From Geosiphon pyriformis (Eukaryota; Glomeromycota; Glomeromycetes; Archaeosporales; Geosiphonaceae): a DNA stretch of 64,000 bases. The stretch spans positions 723,223 to 787,222 of the forward strand of contig JAAOMT010000128.1 of the NCBI GenBank assembly GCA_016748015.1, read 5' to 3'. The notes beneath the pieces are model-generated. The model was given only the letters and a program-made list of their open reading frames with translations. It did no database searches and was not told the origin of the DNA. Numbering within the stretch: the stretch's first letter is position 1; each line of letters starts with the position of its first letter. This document shows positions 38,955 through 50,385 of this stretch, piece after piece. The translations under genes were made by a program, and so were the position numbers.

Positions 38955-41900
38955 ATGGATATCCGAAACTATTTTCAAAAAAAGCCTGAAAGCCCTGGTG
39001 AAATCTCAACAATTAACCCTCAACCTTCCCCTACAAAGGTACTTGTATACTGCTTAGCCAAAGAATTAAGGCGCGTCTAGTTACTCTTTTATAACTTCCC
39101 AACGCTTTAGCTCAGTGAAACGAAGCTATTGACAAAGAAGGCACCACAGAAGAAACGAAGGATCAGAGGTAAACTCCCCTAATTTTAAGTTGACTTGTTC
39201 CCATTACAGTTTTTATGTGTACATTAACACAACTCCTTTTTCAGAAGAGTCGGAAGATGAAGTTTTTGAAAAGAGGCAAACCATTATTTATCAAAATAAC
39301 CTTTTTTTTGACTGTCACTAACAACCGGCTCTCTTTAGCAATATCAAAGTTTCTCCAAAAAATCCCAATGACAAAAAATCCATATCCTCATCGCGTTTAT
39401 CTACCCGACAACCAACTCGTCAGCCTTCCCCAAAAGCTCAAGAACAAGAAAGCGACAATAAACAGGTTACATCAAATAAGAGGTACCTTAATTTTCTCTG
39501 TAGAATTTTGCTCAACATCATAAAGATCTCGTACATCGAATTTTCGTTTTTCCAAATTTTATATATATCTCTCACCAAAATATAACTTTTCTTAGGCCCA
39601 AAAAACTCCAAGTTGAAAGTAAACCTAACAAACCATCTCGTAACGTACCAAAAAGTGATCCTCCTAAATCACCCGTGCCGGTATGCTCTTACCTAATTCA
39701 TGGGCTTCTTTAAATTTGAAAATTTGAAAATTTATAGTACCATGTGTTATAATTTAGGATTCAACCACTGTAAACTCGTTCGATGAAAATAGGCAAGATT
39801 CTAAAATAAATTTTGAAATTGATGAAATTGAGGGTGAGGTGGCTACTGAGGAGCAAACTAGAGGAGGAACCACACCAAATTCAACTACTAGCAAAACTGT
39901 TAAAATTCCTAAAACTCCCGCCGTCAAAAAATCATCTGAGCCCTTGAAACGCCCTATAAAAAGAAAGAGCGACGAATCTTTTCCGCCAGTTGGCACTTCT
40001 AAAAAAAAACAGGCGAAAAATGAGCTCACGAACGATGAATTTATCGCTGATGAAATCAGTGATCAAAAAATCAAAACTGTTGCTAAAGCTTCAAGGCCTA
40101 AAACTCCAAACGCTCAAAAAAATAATGACAACGAATCTGAGCCAAAACCTGCCAAAGCAGCATCTAAACCTAGGTAAACCAATTTATATGATATTGGCCC
40201 GAATATTCGCTTTATTTTATCTCTTTTTCCATTAGTCAACAATATTTTCGAAAGTCGAAAACTGGGCCCTCTGCTCCTGGGTCAAAAGAAATCCCTCTAG
40301 GTGAAGATATGTGCTTGGCAGTACGTATTGGCCTAATATTTATTTGCCTGTACCTTTCAATACGTAGCTCCAATATGTTAAAACTAATTTTATCATTCAT
40401 ACGCCTTCGCCAGGGTAAAGCATTTGTTTTCACCGGAGAATTGACGTCCATAAGTCGGGAAGAAGCTCAAGATCTGGTGAAGCGTTATGGCGGGTAGGTT
40501 CATAGTTTTCCAAGACTCAACATATTGGGGACTAATTTGCTATACTTTTATTTGGCCTTCTAGTCGTGTGACCGGCGCTATAAGCTCCCGCACAACTTAC
40601 GTTGTGGTGGGAGATGATCCTGGCCCAAAAAAAATCGAGAAGGCCCAAGAGCTTAAGATTAAAACCTTGAACGAGGATGAGCTTTTTGAACTCATAAAAA
40701 CATCTGTTGGAAAAGAAGCTGAAGTTACGCCTTCCAAAAAAGGCAAAAAGAAATCTGACGAAGCTTCCCTTGATAAACCTGAAAAGGTTTTACCCACTCA
40801 GTCTCACTCTGCTCGGCTTTCTTCGGTTCAATCGCCTCCTCATACGGCGTGAGTCTTTCATGACAATGATAATTAAAATCTTGTGTAGATTTCACCTTCA
40901 ATTTATTTCTATGATTAATCTCTGTGTGCAGATCCAACAAGCAATTATGGGTAGAAAAGCATAAGCCTAACTCGCTAAAAGACTTGTGCGGTAACAAGGC
41001 TCTTGTCGAAAAGCTGCAAACTTGGTTACGTGAATGGTAGGTGGACCGGTGTATCCTTTTAAATTCAAAAGCAAAATTGTCACTATTTCCTGAAATTTAT
41101 AGGGGAAATCCTCAGAAAGGACACCCTCGAGCTGTGTTGATATCTGGACCTCCTGGAATAGGGAAGGTAATTCACTATGTTAAAAATCTCAAGCACTGTT
41201 TTTAGGATTATAGAATAGATATTCCTTATCCTTTTTATCAACAGACAACTGCAGCTCATCTGGTTGGCAAATTAGAAGGCTATACAATCAATGAATTTAA
41301 TGCAAGTGACACCCGATCCAAAAAATCTTTAGACGTTTGTATATTTCAATGTGAAAAACCATATTTTTGTATTTTTATATTGTCACTATATCAATCTAAT
41401 CTTCACTCTTGTATCTGGGATTTTCAGCAACTTGTTAAAATTGCAACCCAAAACACTTCAATCACAAGTTTTTATCATGGGAACAGTATACAAAATGACG
41501 AAAATGATAAGGACAAAGGCACTACTGAGGTTGGATAAAGTAAAACTTTAACCAAATAGATTTCTCTTAAAAAGAAAGTGATATATTTTAAAAATTTATG
41601 AAGGAGATACCTCTTCATGGCCGAACACTTATAATTATGGATGAGGTAGATGGGATGTCATCTGGGGACCGTGGTGGAGTGGCAGAATTAATTCAGTTGA
41701 TTAAGAAAACACAGGTACCAACATTCAGAGATTCAAATTTTAAAAGAGAAATTTTATTCGTAAAGTTCAATATTGATTTTATCCTCTAGGTACCTATAAT
41801 TTGCATTTGCAATGACCGCTCCTCACCGAAAATGCGTACTTTGGGGCAAACATGTGGAGACATAAGATTTCAAAGGTAACACCAGAAAATTAGACTTGTT

Positions 41901-43714
41901 TTTATCATTATAGATTTCATTCTTAAGTTTAATTAGGCCTCGGGTTGAGCAAATCCGCAGTCGAATTATGACTATCGCTCATAAGTAAGTCACTTTAAGA
42001 TGTAAATTTTGTGTATAACTCGATGCCGCTTAAGCCTTATGGTTCCCATATTGGCTATTTAGGGAAAATCTCAAAATTGGATCTAACGTGGTCGATGAAC
42101 TTATTAAAGGGACTCATACAGACATACGCCAAGTTCTCAATATGCTGTCGACCTATAAACTTACCGAAAATAGTATGGATTACGATCAGGGAAAAGCTTT
42201 GTACGTTTTATCATTTCTCGAAATTCTCGTAAGTTAATATCAAACAATCTCATCTTGATATTTTTTTCATTCATTTTCTCAGATCCAAAGCCTCCGAAAA
42301 ATCGGACATTTTGAGTCCTTGGGATGTTTTATCCAAGCTTTTCAATGCTTCCTCCTGGGTTGAGCGCAACAACGTTACGTTAGATGATAAGCTCGAATTG
42401 TATTTTCAAGATCCGAGTCTTATTCCTTTGATGGTTCAAGTAAGTTCTCTGTTTTACGTATATTTGCAAACTCCGCTAGTACACTCAAAAAATCTTGCTT
42501 TGATTTGTATAGGAAAACTATATAAAACCTAAACCCCAACGTGCCGTTTCTCAACCTGGCAACGATTTTATCGAAATCTCTTTAGAAATGAGAAAAAAAG
42601 CTGCGGATGCTATCTGCGATGGTGATATTATTGATAGAAAGATACATGGGTATGCAAATTCATTTAGCATAGCTTTTTTAATTGTGTAAAATAACATCGG
42701 GCTTTGACTTGAACCCTAATTCGACCCTATTTTTTAAGCTCTCAAATGAATTGGAGCTTGATGCCACTCCACGGTCTCATTTCTTGTGTACGACCATCTT
42801 CTTTCATTCATGGCTCTATGAGTGGACAATCTTCATATGGTGGACCAATCTCATTCCCAAGGTAGGCTTTATTAAATAAAATGTTGGTCCGGATTAGTCC
42901 TTTGAATTCTCACAAATGTCTAAGCTGTTTTTGTTGACTTGTAGTTGGCTTGGTCAAAACTCGAAAATGGGTAAATATCAAAGGAGATTGCAAGAGATCC
43001 AAAGTCGCATGCGCCTTAAGATTTCTGGTGACAAAAATGAAGTGCGTCAGAGTTACCTTCCGGCTTTATTATCAGCGCTCACTAATCCCCTCATTCAAGA
43101 TGGAACTGTACGTAAAATTTCTGATACATTCCCTAAAGTTGCCGTATAAAAATTTAAATCAATTATCTAATTTTTCAGGATGGGGTGCCTCAAGTTGTTG
43201 AACTTATGGATGAATATTATCTTACAAAAGATGATTGGGATGTAATGATTGAATTTGAACTAGTTCGTAATGACGGGGAAACGCTTCTCAAGAAAATATC
43301 AACATCTACCAAGGGAGCTTTGACCAGAAAGTAAATCTTTGACTGATTGTGACTTTGCTACCTGATTACTTTTTTAATCGTGTTCTAAATATCTCTAGAT
43401 ACAATGCAACCACTCATCCCCTACCCTTCACCCGGTTAAGTACAATGGCTAAAGTAACTAAAGTATCTTCAGCCTCTGCTGAGGTGCCAGATGTCGAGGA
43501 GGCAATTGAGATTGATGATGTTATTGAAGAGGAAGAGGAAAGCGGCAGTGCCGATGAAGATGATTTGGCCCATGATGCTAATATCAAACAGAAAAATGTC
43601 GCTTCGAAGGCCAAAATTTCGACTAAGAAAAGTGCTGGGGCTGGGTCAACAAGAGGAGCACGAGGTGGTCGAGGAAGCAGAGGCGGAGGAGCACGTGGCA
43701 GAGGAAAGAAATGA
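38955..43714 (+). CDS. RFC1: Replication factor C large subunit (RFC1)
   Basis: Large subunit of the clamp loader that opens PCNA onto primed DNA. The start at 38955 gives MDIRNYFQKK, a PIP-like N-terminus conserved in Rfc1. Lys/Ser-rich linker exons follow. Then a BRCT domain: GKAFVFTGELTSISREEAQD, AISSRTTYVVVGDDPGPKK. The AAA+ module has LWVEKHKPNSLKDLCGNK, Walker A GPPGIGKTTAAHLVG (K and T codons split by an intron at 41167), NASDTRSKKSLD, Walker B IIMDEVDGMSSGDRGG, and ICNDRSSPKMRTL. The RFC1 C-terminal domain has QENYIKPKPQ, WLGQNSKMGKYQRRLQEI and DEYYLTKDDWDVMIEF. The protein ends in an acidic stretch and a Gly/Arg tail (RGARGGRGSRGGGARGRGKK). The gene has more than a dozen small exons, and not every border was fixed. 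Its 5' side lies about 250 bp from the AT block. Confidence 0.96.
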
Positions 43715-44900
43715 AATATCAGATTAAACAAAGGAAATCCAGTGACTTATAGTCTTTCCTTTTAAGTCTTGCTAACAGACATCCAATGAGCTGTTTTTAC
43801 AGCAATTTTCTTGGGATTCAGACTTGGATGTCTTTTGTTCTGAATTTTAGTTTGTAATATTCAAAATATTTGAGCTTTTAGTTACACCAGTTTGATTTAG
43901 GTACTTTGGATCAATAACTTCGTGGTTGTGAATATCGATTGCTTCTAAGCTTTTCTATACTTGATTATTTTCTTATTAATTCAAAATAAATGTTGTCTTT
44001 GTACAAACTAGTATTTTGGAATGTTATATTGAAAAATTGCCTAAAAACGATTAATAAATGTCTGAAATTCCTATTTTAACAGTTGAAAATTTTAATTAAA
44101 AAAATATTTATTTTTAATTCAATTTTATAATTTTTGTTAATTCATATTAAAATACAATTGTATAATAATTTTATAATATTAAAGTAAATAAAAAACAATT
44201 TATTTTTATATATTCTAATTCTATTATCTTAATTGTTGTTTTATTGGAAATATTTTATTTTTTGTAAATTATTATAAATAGTTTTTTTAAATGAATTCTT
44301 ATTATAATATTATTTATTTAATTTTTGTATATTTCTAAATACTACTTTAATTTATTAATTAGTTTTAATAAAAAAACAATTTTTAAAATCAAAAAAATTT
44401 ATTATTTTAAAAAACAATTTTAAAACTAAATTAATCAATATTTTTTAAAATTAGTAAATTGGTTTTTTGAGTATATAATTAAACTTATTTTATTTTTTAT
44501 TTTATTTATTTTATTTAATAGTTAAAATATATTATTATTATTTTTAATTTTTAAAAAAATTTAAATATTATTATTATTAAAACTAGTACATTAAAAAAAT
44601 TTTATTTAATAAAAAATATTTGGTTGTTAAAATTGTTTTAAGTATTAAATTTTGAATTATTTGATTTTTAAAATATAAAATATTTTTATTTTATTTATTA
44701 AAACTAATATTTAAATTTGTAATAAATCCTAAAATTTTTGAAATTAGTTTTTTAATATAAAATTATACACAAAAATTATTGTTTTTTTTTAGTTTTTTTT
44801 TTGTTGTTTTTGATTTTATATTTAACTTTAAATTGAAATTTTTTTTATTATGTTTTAACAAAGTATATTTAAACATTATCTAATATTATATATTAAATCA
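43715..44900. other. RFC1 3' flank grading into AT block
   Basis: The first about 330 bp are ordinary 3' flank. From about 44.05 kb the DNA becomes extremely AT-rich with homopolymer runs. No gene or named element is visible here. Confidence 0.6.
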
Positions 44901-44909
44901 AATAATCTA

Positions 44910-46990
44910 AATTAAACATAAATTATGTGTTTTTTATATGTAACCAATTATTTGAATTAGTTAAAACACTAACTAAACTGAATTAAAAAAAGCTAGAAAT
45001 AAATTCTGTTTATTAAGTTTCTTAATAATATTATTTAAATTTTTAGAATTAAAAATAAAATCACCAAAAAACAATCTAGTTTTTTAATATTATTTTTAAC
45101 TTTAGAATTACATATTTGTTATAAAGCAATTATATAATCATATGTTTTTTTGCTTAAAAAATGTGTTTTAACAATACTTAAATTATTATTATCTATATTA
45201 TTAAATTTAATCTTAGTTTTAAGATTAGCAAAGTTCTTAGATATATTAGCTAAAGAAAAAACAAAGTTTTTAAGAGCATTAAACATAATAAACAAATTTT
45301 TTTCAACTTTGTAATTTTTATGCATATTTTCAAATATAAAAAAAATAATTAAAATAACCAAAAAACCAATAGATTTAACAATAGACTTTATCAAAACAGC
45401 CAAACTTAAGACTTAAAATTTCAAAAAGTTTATTTTAAACATAATAGCTAAATCAACAGTTAAAACAACCAAAAAAACAGCAGAAAAAAAAACCAAAAGA
45501 ATAAAAATTATAGCATAGATTTTATTATTAACAAAAGATAACATAAAAAACTAAAAACTAATAATAAACTTAAAAAACAACTTAAAAGACAAAAGTAAAA
45601 ACACTTTATAATTAATAGATAAATAGTTTAAATTTTAATATTTATAATAATAGCAGTACTTAGAAGTTTTCTATTAAATATAACATTTGTGTAGAGTACT
45701 AGTCTTAACTATAACAAGCTTTAATATTTTATAAGACTTGAAAATAACAACAACAAAGTATTAATAATAATAAAAATTAGAAAAACAAAGAATATAACAA
45801 GTATAACCACCAATTTAAAAAATTATATTACTGATTTTAAAAACAATAAAACCAAAAAAAATTCCTTAAAATAATAATTTTTTTTTAATTGAAGAGAAAA
45901 AAAATTTGAATACTATTTTTTTTAATTAGTACAAACCAATTATTAAGAACAATAATTATAAAAAAAAAGTTTTAAAAGTTACAATGATATATTGTCACAA
46001 GTTAACAAACTTTAATTTTATTAAAGTGATAATACCAAAAACACCAAAAACATTTTTAATATTATTAAGAAATATATTAAAAAAAATATTATAAAATACA
46101 ACAAAAATGAAAAAAAACCAGAAGCTATTATAAAAAATTTTACAATTTTAAGTGTAATTAAAAAAAGAAAACCACTAATAAAAATTTTAATAATAGTAAC
46201 CAAAAAAGCTTTAGAAGCAAAATTTATATGAAATAACTTAATATTGTCTTTAAAAACTAATTTGATCTTAACAAAACCAGACAATAAATAAAACAAAAAA
46301 TTAATTAAAACTAATTAAATCTTAAAAATAGCACCAAATATTAAAATAAAAATCACTTATTTAAAGAATTTTTAATAAATAAAATTTTTTTTTTAGGTAT
46401 TATCAAAGACAATATTAAAAAACAAAAAAGTAGAAATTAAATTAATTTTTATTTAATTAATTTAATCTTTAAAATCAAGTAATTTAATAAGTTATTTTGC
46501 TTTTAGAACTGATAATAATTTACCAAAAGACATTATATTTAACAATACAGCCAGTAATTAATCTTAATTTATTTTAAAAAACATGTTAATATTATTATTG
46601 TTTATATTAAAAAAAAAACTAAATACTGTTAAAAAGATCTTATTTAAGATTTTATTTGAAATTACAAAAAATTTAATATAACAATAGCAAATACAAGCAA
46701 TTATTGCTGTTTTTTTAATTTTTTGATCTTTTTGGCCATTTGTAAAAAGATGATAATAATATTAGTAATAAAAACAAAAAAAACCAATTTGTTAACTAAT
46801 TTGTTATTAAAAATTTTAGATTTTTTAAAAAATGTAAAAACAATTAATTTAAGTGTGTTTTTTAAAAAAAACTTTAACTAATAAAAACTACCAATTAAAA
46901 ATAAAAAAAATACTTTAAAAACTACAAAAGACAACTTTTTATTACAAATATTTAAAAAAATGTTGTTATAACATTTTGATTATGGTCATA
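44910..46990 (-). mobile_element. Heavily AT-decayed LINE ORF1 copy C (ORF2-less)
   Basis: It is collinear with copy A in the same orientation. 46021-46296 (-) reads KDNIKLFHINFASKAFL against copy A KDNMKLFCMEFAFQTSL. 45119-45403 (-) reads FANLKTKIKFNNIDNNNLSI against CLKSEVDFGGMNYYDMQI. Near 45040-45070 FIFNSKNLNNIIKK matches FIFDSRNLNSVIKK. The DNA at 46.50-46.56 kb matches 35.14-35.20 kb with C-to-T and G-to-A changes. The 3' motif follows at 44.93 kb with no ORF2, as in copy A. The element is certainly non-coding now. Confidence 0.75.
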
Positions 46991-47199
46991 AAAATAGAAA
47001 AGAAAAAGAATTATTTGGCTTTTTTGAAATTTAAGTTGGCTAAATTAATTATATTAATTAGATTTATTATTGAATTTAATTTTTTGGTTATTTTGATTAT
47101 AAAATTGATAAGTATTTTATTTGTTATTAAAAAAAATATTGGTATTTTTGAAAAAATTATTAGTAATTTAAATAAAAAAAATAATTAATCATAATGTAA

Positions 47200-47897
47200 C
47201 ATATAATGTCAACAGTATATTTAATAAAATAATGGTTTTTTGGAAGTTTCAAGTTTCAAATATCAAGTTTGATGCTGCATAAATGACTGGTTTGGTTGTT
47301 CTTTTATAGATTCAATGTAGTGTAGACTTGATTGGCTGGTGTGGTTGGTTACGTATAAGCCACATTTAATTTAGAACATATACCTTATTTTATAGTATTA
47401 AATAGTGGTTGGGCTTCATTCATTAATAAAAATCAGAATTTGAGACTATTTTAGGGTCAAATATTTTGTTCTATATTTGACGAAAAAAACAAAAATGGGA
47501 ATTAACATTTACCGTCGAGATAGACAGTGGAATCTCTATAATTTTTTTACTGCACTTAAAAGTTTGATATATCGTTTTAATAATTTGTAAAGCTTAGATT
47601 GTTTTATCTTATATTATTTGTCATTCCTATTTTATTTTAAATATTAATTTAATTTGTTATTTAAACTTCTACATAATCAAATTAAAATCAAATAGAACAT
47701 TTTAATAATAAAATTCGATGTGTTTTTCTTTTCTGTAATGTAATTTTCAATTAAAAAAAAATTTAAACCAATTCAAACTATAAAATATACCATACAAATT
47801 TTATTTGGAAAATTTGTGTTTTAAGCAAGTTCCGGATGGATTGTAACACATGAATAATAGGCAATACTAAGCATTGCTATGTAATGCTTATTGTTTC
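47200..47897. other. Spacer between AT block and Fanzor relic
   Basis: About 700 bp of moderately AT-rich DNA with no supported gene. It lies 3' of the Fanzor relic, where an omega-RNA would be encoded in an intact element. An 8-bp-stem hairpin lies at 47868-47890. Confidence 0.5.
47868..47890 (-). repeat. Hairpin just 3' of the Fanzor relic
   Basis: TAAGCATT and AATGCTTA form a perfect 8-bp stem around a 7-nt loop (GCTATGT). It begins about 8 bp beyond the last recognisable relic codons. It could be a remnant of the guide RNA or element end, or a chance palindrome. Confidence 0.45.
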
Positions 47898-50165
47898 CTA
47901 TATGGTCAAGCAATGCACCAATTTCTCTCTATCCATAACAAGCTTATAATTTTGGCAAGTATACACCGATTCTTGGATATTTCCACACTCCTAATTCTTC
48001 TTGGTGATCAGATGTTGACGAAATCGATAGTGCGCCCAGCATAGCACCTTTCTAACTGTTTTTCATGCGATTTTCGATTCATCATGTCCGATACCTCAAA
48101 GGGAAGAATGAAAGTAGCATCCAATTCGTGAGTGAAGAATGCGACAGCCTTTCTGCGTATTTCTGTCTGCAAGTCTAAGATCTTTTAATGCACGCACCCA
48201 ATCGCCTTTTCTAATTTTCTGGCTTTAACTTTCTTAGGTTTTAAGGAGGTATTTAATTTATCTTCCTTTGAGCAAAGGTCATCTATAAATTTGTAGAGGT
48301 GAAAAATATGACTGATGTCACAAGAGCATAATTTGCCTTCTTTTGTTGGGGAATACCATGTAAATGGAGTGCAAATGCCAGGATCTATGGAGACTGCATA
48401 AACAGAACTATCCGCTTGGGTTTCGGGGAGCTGTTTTTGGCTTGTATACCCAGACAAACTTCCATTCATTAGTTTTGCGATAGTAAGTGAGCTTGCCATC
48501 ACATGTGATCTTGTGTGGATTGGGGCACTTGTATTTTTACGTTTTTTTTTCGAAGTGGAGAGGCCATAGTACATGTTTTTCCTAAAAATAAAGAGCAAAA
48601 TATGGCATAAAAACGACATAAATAATGATTAAAAAAAACAAAAACGTAAAAATTTATTATCTTTACCTTGTATCGATGTACATATGCATATTTTGTTAGA
48701 GTGTGAAGGTAAGATACATAGAAGCGATTCCAAGGTAACTTGGCAAAACTCAGATTGAAAAGAAAGATAATGTGTTGATGCACCTTGTTGTCGCTGTGTA
48801 TTACGTTTAATAACTTTCTTTCGCGTAACCAATTCTTGATCAATCGCTTCATCTGTGATGTTTGAGCCTAAGCAAACCTCTTGAGAGCATGCCAAGATGG
48901 ACAATGGCTCTGAAAACTTTTCTTTCACCGCAGATAGCCGAAATATCATTAAAAAGAAGACATTTTTGTTGAAACGTCATATGTTTTAACCATCCTTTTT
49001 CCGTGATACCATCTTGTCTCATAATGATGCGACGCCTTTTGCTATCCCACCACATATTGGAAGTAAATCTCGCCAAGCCCATCCATCGCTTCTGAAGGAG
49101 GTTGGGATACATCTTGACTAGTAACGTGCGGTTGAGGATACCTTCCGTCTTCTGACGTTTGCCACGAGCTTCTGTTTGTTTACTAATACAAATGACAGCA
49201 TACTGGTGGTCAACTCAAAAACCGTCACTACTCTCGTACTTGACGCATGTAAATCGTGAAGAGTCGATTCAAGCCTTGCGGAAGGAAGAACTAGATTCTC
49301 AATACGTGTCTTAGTTAGTAAAAATCACGAAGCATTATAAAGAAGAGACCAATGCCTTTACCTTGCGCTTTTTTGTTCCTGCGTTCTCTTCAGTAGCGAG
49401 ATCTCCTTCCCTGCATGCGGCAGATGAACTGTGTTGAAGGCAAGAATATCCTGGAAGAGTTGTGCCCGTCAGAGGTCGCATCGTCGAAGAAAACCAGTTT
49501 TGTAGAATGGAGATTTATTGGGGGAGGTCAAAGGCAAACAGGCAGATCATATCCTTCCAATATTATTTAACTGCGTTCGATCGGTTTTGGTCCTGTATTA
49601 TGCCAAAATTTCGTGTCAATGACAATTAGAAAAAGCTTTCTATCTGCGGAAATTTGAACCAAAATGGAACACGCAGCACAGAGGCAATTCCCCCCAGTAA
49701 CACGGAGGTCGTTGGGGATAGGTTGATCCAAAGTGGAACACGCAGCACAGAGGCAATGCCCCCCAGTAACACAGGGGTCGTTGAGGACACAAATGGCCAG
49801 CGAAGCAGTATGAAAGAAAATACTTTTTGAAAGTTTTCTAACCAAGCCCGAGCGGCTATTGTTCGTTTTGCGTCTTCATGAACCTCATCAGCGATAACTG
49901 AGAAAGTTCGCTTGTAAACGCTGTGGATCAATCACACTGGGTAATGGCAACTTCCGAGGCAGCACCGTATGGCTTGATCGTTCCAGTAGGGCCTTAACCC
50001 CTTGGCGCTTGAAGCTGACGCCAGAGCCGATATTGCTAACGAGCTCATATGTCGGGAATCTGGAGAGAATTGTTTTTGTCGCTCAAGGTCCTCTTTTTGC
50101 TTCGGACCAGAGATATGGGTGTAGAGGTAATCTTTCTTAGTGCGGGTGGTGGTATCAGGAAGAGG
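47898..50165 (-). pseudogene. Broken Fanzor/TnpB-like RNA-guided nuclease gene
   Basis: Eukaryotic relatives of TnpB are RuvC nucleases guided by omega-RNA. Read leftwards: an N-terminal region (KGLRPYWNDQ near 50.0 kb, then a frameshift), an NLS-like TKKRKVK near 49.36 kb, the RuvC-I block VSIDPGICTPFTWYSPTKEG (Asp codon 48383-48385), HIFHLYKFIDDLCSKEDKL, then a TAA at 48185-48187. In the same frame follow EIRRKAVAFFTHELDATFIL and PFEVSDMM (RuvC-II Glu codon 48095-48097). After a frameshift come KTVRKVLCWAHYRFRQHL, a stop, then CGNIQESVYTCQNYKLVMDR (Asp codon 47931-47933). The RuvC motif order and the WAHYRFRQ block are diagnostic of the family. Some 30 residues before the zinc finger appear deleted, and the second zinc-finger pair lacks a Cys. 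No start codon was found. The relic is divergent from VPS51, about 220 bp away. Confidence 0.82.
49659..49796. repeat. 69-bp imperfect tandem duplication inside the Fanzor relic
   Basis: Two units start at 49659 and 49728 (CCAAAATGGAACACGCAGCA and CCAAAGTGGAACACGCAGCA) and stay similar for most of their 69 bp. The unit is 23 codons, so on the minus strand it repeats GGIASVLRVP in frame. The unit is GC-richer than its surroundings. Confidence 0.85.
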
Positions 50166-50385
50166 TATTTATTTTCGCGATTTTGAACCTGATAAGTACC
50201 TGATTAATATTTTTATTGATTACCAAATCTTTTCATCGGCTAAGATTTCAAAAATTTGAGATGCATAAAATTTTCAAATCAAGAAGCGTGCAGCCTTGAG
50301 ACTAAGTATGAGTCAATATATTTTTGGTATCATCAATAGCTTCCTCACACCTATTTCTGTTAATATCTAGTGGTTCCGTTAAGAG

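Noticed and set aside
43414-43731. Minus frame opposite the Gly/Arg-rich end of RFC1
   Set aside because: It is the antisense of a repetitive acidic and RGG tail; the + frame continues the RFC1 homology.
46976-47188. Plus ORF of 70 codons (KFKLAKLIILIRFIIEF...) beside LINE copy C
   Set aside because: Only A/T-biased codons. It may be a far-decayed ORF1 piece from a related LINE, but the similarity is too weak to call.
49626-49931. ORF with KRTFSVIADEVHEDAKRTIA as an independent gene
   Set aside because: It overlaps the Fanzor relic on the same strand, contains the tandem duplication and has no separate homology; it is treated as part of the relic.
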